Assembly: GCA_003521625.1 (NCBI GenBank)
Contig: DPHV01000031.1
Location: 139,073-201,568 of the forward strand
Reading direction: 5' to 3'
DNA: 62,496 nt
From: Ruminococcus sp.
GTDB lineage: Bacteria > Bacillota > Clostridia > Oscillospirales > Acutalibacteraceae
Part shown: positions 57,848-62,496 of the stretch, one piece after another
Numbering within the stretch: position 1 is the first letter of the stretch
Layout of the letters: every line of letters begins with the position of its first letter
Program-made: the position numbers and the translations under genes
Notes under the pieces: generated by a model
The model's database searches: none
Seen by the model: only the letters and a program-made list of their open reading frames with translations
What the model was told of the DNA's origin: nothing

Positions 57848-58855
57848 ATGAAAATACTTGCAATAGAATCCTCCTGCGACGAAACAGCCGCCGCAGTGGT
57901 TGAGGACGGACGAAAAGTTCTTTCCTCTGTTGTAGCATCACAGGTTGAGGAACACAAGCTTTACGGCGGAGTAGTACCCGAAATCGCATCACGCCGTCAC
58001 GCCGAGGCAATAGTCCCCGTGGTCAGACAGTCGCTTGAACAGGCAGACGTTATCCTCGAAAACATTGACGCAATCGCCGTTACATACGCTCCGGGATTAA
58101 TCGGCGCACTGCTTGTCGGCGTGAATTTTGCAAAGGGACTTTCACTTTCAACAGGAATCCCTCTTGTGCCAACGCACCACCTGCGTTCGCATATTGCATC
58201 AAATTATATTTCTAATCAGGAATTAAAACCGCCGTTTCTCTGCCTTGTAGTTTCGGGAGGTCACAGCCACATTGTTATGGTAGAGGACTACACAAAGATG
58301 AAAATTATCGGCAAAACTCGTGACGACGCCGCAGGCGAAGCCTTTGACAAGGCGGCTCGCACAATGGGTATGTCCTATCCCGGCGGAATCGAGCTTGACA
58401 AGGTAGCCGAAAACGGCAATCCGCTTGCTTTCAAGTTACCTCGTCCCGTAGTTCACGACGCACCCTATGATTTCAGCTTTTCAGGACTTAAAACAGCCGT
58501 AATCAATCTGATTCACAACTCTGCACAAAAGGGCGTTGAAATCAGCAAGCCGGACGTTTGCGCATCATTCCGCTATGCCGTAGTTGACTGCCTTACAACC
58601 AACTTTTTAAAGGCGGCGGAGGATTATAATGTAAACAAGCTCGTAATCGCAGGCGGTGTATCTGCAAATTCACTTTTGCGCAAGACCTTGCAGGACGAAT
58701 GTGCAAAGCGAGGCTATGAATTCTATATGCCCGACAAATCCCTTTGCGGTGACAATGCGGCTATGGTCGGCTCACAGGGCTACTACGAATTTTTAAGCGG
58801 AAATGTTGCAGGCACAGACCTCAACGCTTTTGCTACAATGAGCATTGAATTATAA
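57848..58855 (+). CDS. tsaD: tRNA N6-threonylcarbamoyladenosine transferase
   Basis: Transfers threonylcarbamoyl to A37 of ANN-decoding tRNAs with TsaB and TsaE. 335 residues with ILAIESSCDETAAAVV, the metal motif HHLRSHIAS, VSGGHSHIVMV, GEAFDKAARTMGMSYPGG and GGVSANSLLR. GAAAGGA precedes the ATG. It ends the alr-polA-LMWPTP-rimI-tsaD gene chain. Confidence 0.96.
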   Translation: MKILAIESSCDETAAAVVEDGRKVLSSVVASQVEEHKLYGGVVPEIASRRHAEAIVPVVRQSLEQADVILENIDAIAVTYAPGLIGALLVGVNFAKGLSLSTGIPLVPTHHLRSHIASNYISNQELKPPFLCLVVSGGHSHIVMVEDYTKMKIIGKTRDDAAGEAFDKAARTMGMSYPGGIELDKVAENGNPLAFKLPRPVVHDAPYDFSFSGLKTAVINLIHNSAQKGVEISKPDVCASFRYAVVDCLTTNFLKAAEDYNVNKLVIAGGVSANSLLRKTLQDECAKRGYEFYMPDKSLCGDNAAMVGSQGYYEFLSGNVAGTDLNAFATMSIEL

Positions 58856-58921
58856 ATTTGACAAATTACAACTCTTATCATATAATTAAGACAACAATTC
58901 TAAAGATTTGTGGAGGCAACA

Positions 58922-59563
58922 ATGGACGAAAATTTTAACAATGGATATAACAATCCGCAGGAAAATAATTCACAGGACTATAATCAGCAGTACAATAATA
59001 ATCAGGACTATAGTCAGCAGTATAATCAGCAATATGGTCAGCAGAATAATCAGACCTACAATCAGCAGTATGACCAACAGTACGGTCAGCAGAACAATCA
59101 GTATTATAATCAGCAAAACGGCTATCAGGAACAGAATAATCAATATGACGGGTACAATGTTCAGCCGTATGCTTATCAGCAGAATTATCAAGAGCAGTAC
59201 AATCAGCCTTATCAGTACAATGACCCCTATATGAACGGACAGAATTATAAAGAGGACGGTCCGAGAGGATTTGGCATTGCATCAATGGTTTTAGGTATTT
59301 GCTCGGCAGTGCTTTGCCTTGTTTCCTGCATCTGCTGTTTCTGGATGCTGGCAATCCCTGCGTCAATTGTCGGCGTTATTCTCGGTATCGTTTCGCTGAA
59401 AAAGGGCGAGAATGCAAGAGGAATGGCAATTACAGGTATTATCACATCGGGTATTGCGTTGGCTTTTGCAGTCGTAATAATTATAGTCGCAATTATTATG
59501 GTAGCAAACGGCACTATTTACAGTATAAATGCAAGCCCCGAACTCTACGATTATTTCGGATAA
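58922..59563 (+). CDS. DUF4190-type membrane protein with Q/N/Y-rich N-terminus
   Basis: 213 residues. The first 110 are almost only Gln, Asn and Tyr in loose repeats (QQYGQQNNQ, NQYYNQQNG), a prion-like or phase-separating composition. The rest is DUF4190: FGIASMVLGICSAVLCLVSC, MLAIPASIVGVILGIVSLKK, and a last TM LAFAVVIIIVAIIMV. GGAGG (58912-58916) fixes ATG 58922. The DUF2752 gene follows, an association that recurs in Clostridia. Confidence 0.88.
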   Translation: MDENFNNGYNNPQENNSQDYNQQYNNNQDYSQQYNQQYGQQNNQTYNQQYDQQYGQQNNQYYNQQNGYQEQNNQYDGYNVQPYAYQQNYQEQYNQPYQYNDPYMNGQNYKEDGPRGFGIASMVLGICSAVLCLVSCICCFWMLAIPASIVGVILGIVSLKKGENARGMAITGIITSGIALAFAVVIIIVAIIMVANGTIYSINASPELYDYFG

Positions 59564-59621
59564 TTGTCCTCTCGCTTAAAAACGGTCGGATTAATTTGCA
59601 CGTTTATCAATGGAGGCAAGC

Positions 59622-60023
59622 TTGAAAAGATATAAAACCTATCAGAAGGTGCTTGTAATTTTACTTCCCTTTGTTTCTGTAGCTGCATTGTGGCTGTTGG
59701 CTCGTTTTGTTTTAGAGTACGTTATGCTCCCCGAATGTCAGTTCTACAAATGGACTGGACTTTACTGTCCCGGCTGCGGAGATACAAGGGCGGTAATCGC
59801 ACTTATGAACGGAGATGTCCTGCTTTCGTTAAGGCAAAACGCATTAATAATTGCGTTGCTTTTACTGGGAATCGCAATGTATGCAGAGCTTCTGCTGAAG
59901 GTTGTGTTTGAAAAGAAGTTTAAATCTCCTGTGTTCAATCTGAAATTTCTCGTAATTTTTCTTATTCTGTTTTCGGCTTATGCAGTGGTGAGAAATTTCG
60001 TTCCGGCTATTGCGCCTATATAA
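59622..60023 (+). CDS. DUF2752 membrane protein
   Basis: 133 residues with three membrane segments and the family motif YCPGCGDTRAVIALMNGD (about 49-66 from this start). Function unknown; a metal-binding role for the CPGCG turn is often suggested. GGAGGC is five bases before TTG 59622, copying the layout at 58922. The ATG at 59610 has no ribosome-binding site. Confidence 0.85.
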   Translation: MKRYKTYQKVLVILLPFVSVAALWLLARFVLEYVMLPECQFYKWTGLYCPGCGDTRAVIALMNGDVLLSLRQNALIIALLLLGIAMYAELLLKVVFEKKFKSPVFNLKFLVIFLILFSAYAVVRNFVPAIAPI

Positions 60024-60064
60024 AACGAATAAGTATACTATATATAATGAAAAGGGTGTTTAAA

Positions 60065-60586
60065 ATGGGAAACAATCCTGTTGTTACAATTGAAATGGAA
60101 AACTCAAAGGTTATCAAAGCAGAGCTTTATCCCGAAATTGCTCCGAATACCGTCAATAACTTCATCAGCCTTGTAAACAAGGGCTACTACGACGGCCTTA
60201 CCTTTCATCGTGTAATCTATGGCTTTATGATTCAGGGCGGTTGTCCCGACGGCACAGGCTGCGGTGGTCCCGGATATTCAATCAAGGGTGAATTTTCGCA
60301 GAACGGCTTTGATAACAACCTCAAGCATACCGAGGGCGTGCTTTCGATGGCTCGTTCAATGATGCCCGACTCCGCAGGGTCACAGTTCTTTATTATGCAC
60401 AAGAACGCTCCCCACCTTGACGGTCAGTATGCAGCTTTCGGCAAGGTAATTGATGGTATGGACGTTGTCAATGAAATCGCAGAGTGCGACACTGACTATT
60501 CCGACAAGCCGCTTGATGCACAGGTTATGAAAAAGGTGACAGTAGAAACCTTCGGAGAAACCTATCCCGAACCCGAAAAGGCTTAA
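60065..60586 (+). CDS. Cyclophilin-type peptidyl-prolyl isomerase
   Basis: 173 residues, cytoplasmic. FHRVIYGFMIQGGCPDGTG, MARSMMPDSAGSQFFIM and APHLDGQYAAFGKVIDGMDVV carry the catalytic Arg and cyclophilin core. It speeds proline isomerisation during folding. ATG 60065 follows AAGGGTG; the frame opens at 60047 without a site. Confidence 0.94.
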   Translation: MGNNPVVTIEMENSKVIKAELYPEIAPNTVNNFISLVNKGYYDGLTFHRVIYGFMIQGGCPDGTGCGGPGYSIKGEFSQNGFDNNLKHTEGVLSMARSMMPDSAGSQFFIMHKNAPHLDGQYAAFGKVIDGMDVVNEIAECDTDYSDKPLDAQVMKKVTVETFGETYPEPEKA

Positions 60587-60624
60587 TTCAATTCGGAAAT
60601 ATTAATTTAACTTATTGCCTGCCG

Positions 60625-60644
60625 TAGGGACACGGCGTGTGTCC
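60625..60644. repeat. Short dispersed palindromic repeat, copy 2 (partly deleted)
   Basis: GTAGGGACACGGCGTG followed by TGTCC. Compared with 747-770 it has lost CCG in the right arm, so the stem is broken. It lies between the cyclophilin gene and galE. Confidence 0.6.
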
Positions 60645-60686
60645 TCGGTATATACACACATTATATAATTTGAAAGGACTTTTACT

Positions 60687-61700
60687 ATGAACGTACTACT
60701 TGCAGGCGGCGCAGGATATATCGGCTCTCACACCTGCGTTGAGCTCATAAACGCAGGACACGATGTTATAATTGCTGACAATTTTTCAAACAGCTGTCCC
60801 GAGGCTGTAGCCAGAGTTGAGGAGATTACCGGCAGAAAAATCCCTCTCTACGAAGCAGATGTATGTGACAAGACCGCTGTTGACAAGATTTTTTCAGAGA
60901 ACAAAATCGACGCAGTAATTCACTTTGCAGGACTCAAAGCGGTAGGCGAAAGCTGTGAAAAGCCCGTCGAGTATTACAGAAACAATATTGACTCAACGCT
61001 TACTCTCCTTGAAACAATGAAGAAGTACGGCGTGAATAACTTTATTTTCAGTTCATCTGCTACCGTTTACGGCACTCCCAAGACAGTACCGCTTGTAGAA
61101 ACAATGCCCACAGGCTCACCGACAAATCCCTACGGCTGGACAAAGCTTATGATGGAGCAGATTCTTACAGATACCTCAAACGCAAATCCCGATATGTCGA
61201 TTGTTATTTTAAGATATTTCAATCCTATCGGCGCACACGAAAGCGGAAGAATCGGCGAAGACCCCAACGGAATCCCGAATAACCTTATGCCTTACATAAC
61301 TCAGGTTGCGGCAGGCAGACTTAAATGCCTCGGAGTTTTCGGCAACGATTATCCTACCCACGACGGAACAGGAGTTCGTGACTACATTCACGTTGTTGAC
61401 CTCGCAAAAGGACACGTAAAGGCAATTGATTATTCCGCCGAGCATAAGGGAACAGAAATTTTCAATCTCGGAACAGGTACAGGCTACAGCGTTCTTGACA
61501 TTGTAAATGCATTCTCAAAGGTAAACAACATTGAAATTCCTTATGAAATCAAGCCTCGCCGTGCGGGTGATATTGCGGAGTGTTTCGCTGATGCATCAAA
61601 AGCCGAAGAAATACTCGGCTGGACGGCTGAAAAGACGCTTGAAGATATGTGTAAAGACTCTTGGAACTGGCAATCTCACAATGTAAATGGTTATAAATAA
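60687..61700 (+). CDS. galE: UDP-glucose 4-epimerase
   Basis: Interconverts UDP-glucose and UDP-galactose using bound NAD. 337 residues with the N-terminal GGAGYIGSHT, the SSSATVYG serine region, and catalytic YGWTK (Y-x3-K). The C-terminal VNAFSKVNNIEIPYEI substrate region is intact. GAAAGGA precedes ATG 60687. Confidence 0.95.
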   Translation: MNVLLAGGAGYIGSHTCVELINAGHDVIIADNFSNSCPEAVARVEEITGRKIPLYEADVCDKTAVDKIFSENKIDAVIHFAGLKAVGESCEKPVEYYRNNIDSTLTLLETMKKYGVNNFIFSSSATVYGTPKTVPLVETMPTGSPTNPYGWTKLMMEQILTDTSNANPDMSIVILRYFNPIGAHESGRIGEDPNGIPNNLMPYITQVAAGRLKCLGVFGNDYPTHDGTGVRDYIHVVDLAKGHVKAIDYSAEHKGTEIFNLGTGTGYSVLDIVNAFSKVNNIEIPYEIKPRRAGDIAECFADASKAEEILGWTAEKTLEDMCKDSWNWQSHNVNGYK

Positions 61701-61760
61701 CAAAAGAAGTATTTCGCTTTTGTGCAACTCAACGAAAAAACAATATTTTGTAAAAAAACT

Positions 61761-61796
61761 ACCGCTAAAAGGATTTTTTTATTGACTTTTGGCGGT
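61761..61796. terminator. Hairpin after galE overlapping the next promoter
   Basis: Arms ACCGCTAAAAG (61761-61771) and CTTTTGGCGGT (61786-61796) with one T-G pair and a T-rich 14-base loop. The right arm overlaps the -35 of the following gene, so it could be a galE terminator or an operator-like element. Confidence 0.55.
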
Positions 61797-61811
61797 TTGT
61801 TGTTATATAAT
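61782..61811 (+). promoter_or_regulatory. Promoter of the X25-like starch-binding protein
   Basis: -35 TTGACT (61782-61787), 18-bp spacer, -10 TATAAT (61806-61811), 45 bases before ATG 61856. Confidence 0.7.
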
Positions 61812-61855
61812 AAATATGCTTATAGAAGCATTATCATATTAAGGAGGAAAAGAAA

Positions 61856-62496
61856 ATGTTCAAAAAAGCAATTAGCCTTTTGCTTTCATTAATGCTTATT
61901 GTTACTTCATTATCTGTAACTATCATCAGCGTATCAGCTGCTGACGGTTCAGTGTATAAAGTAGCTGGTGTTGATGCACTTACCGGTGACGGTCCTGACT
62001 GGCAGCCGGATGCTTCATTATCACCTGATAACGTAATGACAGCAAAGGAAGACGGTACATACGAAAAGGTATATACCGATGTAGCAGTCATGAATGACTA
62101 CCAGATTAAAGTTGTTGAAAATACAGCAGATGGTAACTTTAACTGGTACGGCGTTGATGGCGGCGACGACAACTTTACATTCAATGTAAAGTCAGTTTGT
62201 GATGTAACAATCACATTCAACCCCGAAACACTCAAAATCACTGTAACAGGTGAAGGTGTTGAGATTCCTACAGAACTCGTTATTGAGTCAATGCGTGCCG
62301 TTGGTAACGGTGACGGTAACTGGCTCAACGGTGTAGGTTGGGATCCCGCAGCAGATGAAAACCTCATGACAGAGGTTGAACCCAATGTATATGAAATCAC
62401 ATATACTGACCTTGATGCGTATGATAACTATGTTGTTAAGTTCGCTGCTAACGGTTCATGGGCTGCTAACTGGGGCGGCACATATGAAGGTTCAGG
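61856..62496 (+). CDS. Secreted protein with X25-like starch-binding modules (3' end outside window)
   Basis: Partial, 213 codons, open to the last base. Signal peptide (MFKKAISLLLSLMLIVTS start, cleavage after VSA at about 28). Two tandem modules follow: about 33-132 (VAGVDALTGDGPDWQPDAS start, TFNPETLKITVTG end) and a second from about 137 (RAVGNGDGNWLNGVGWDPAA). Both have the layout of X25 modules found in pullulanases and R. bromii starch-binding surface proteins. AGGAGG is nine bases upstream of the start. What follows, enzyme, cohesin or sortase signal, cannot be seen. Confidence 0.85.
   Translation, partial: MFKKAISLLLSLMLIVTSLSVTIISVSAADGSVYKVAGVDALTGDGPDWQPDASLSPDNVMTAKEDGTYEKVYTDVAVMNDYQIKVVENTADGNFNWYGVDGGDDNFTFNVKSVCDVTITFNPETLKITVTGEGVEIPTELVIESMRAVGNGDGNWLNGVGWDPAADENLMTEVEPNVYEITYTDLDAYDNYVVKFAANGSWAANWGGTYEGS

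Noticed and set aside
58935..59366. Tandem short repeats at 58.9-59.2 kb that could be taken for a CRISPR array or a minus-strand gene.
   Set aside because: The repeats are codon-level CAG/AAT/TAT runs encoding the Q/N/Y tract; there are no constant repeats with unique spacers, and no cas genes are present.

Overview
The window looks like chromosome from a spore-forming, starch-degrading gut Firmicute of the Oscillospiraceae/Ruminococcaceae. Three observations support this: a spoIIAA-spoIIAB-sigF operon, Bacillus-like gene order around holB-ricT-trmN6-rsmI, and secreted starch-active proteins carrying type I dockerins, CBM20 and X25-like modules. The dockerin-bearing amylases recall the amylosome of Ruminococcus bromii and its relatives. 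The species assignment is inference.

Layout. 1-12.3 kb and 45.4-61.7 kb are ordinary core chromosome. The left part has tyrS (partial), mscL, an amidase, proBA, a three-gene minus-strand group of small proteins, holB-ricT, a ferredoxin, trmN6-rsmI-folC and the sigma-F operon. The right part has pyk-aroK, mazF, nnrD, putP, alr-polA-phosphatase-rimI-tsaD, a cyclophilin and galE. The window ends inside a secreted X25-like starch-binding protein.

12.3-23.3 kb is accessory DNA and appears to be a ruined older mobile element with starch genes in its middle. It holds a truncated XRE regulator, a DEDDh exonuclease, an AAC(6')-like acetyltransferase, a GNAT gene and a sigma-like pseudogene. Next come an IS3-type fragment, a large LRR/Big_2/dockerin protein with a lost 5' end, an IS66 fragment, and a divergent pair: a dockerin-CBM20-esterase and a dockerin-GH13-CBM20 amylase. 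It closes with the 3' tail of a serine-recombinase gene, a 115-bp hairpin and half of a tRNA-Leu.

23.26-45.31 kb is a 22-kb AT-rich integrative mobilizable element inserted in tRNA-Leu(UAG). It is bounded by 56-bp perfect direct repeats. Its core comprises a sigma-like factor, a DUF6076-like protein, a RepA-like ATPase, a probable oriT, MobC, a relaxase with an overprinted MobB-like gene, and a large serine recombinase. Its cargo is a defence set: a CBASS operon (CD-NTase, E2-like/SEC-C protein, S-4TM effector), a HaeIII-like restriction-modification pair, a run of acetyltransferase, Nudix and HAD genes, and an unknown 525-aa zinc-ribbon protein. The GNAT/sigma module and the recombinase-tail/hairpin/att module each occur twice, in the same order and orientation. 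I therefore read the region as tandem accretion of two related elements at one tRNA, the older of which now encloses the starch genes.
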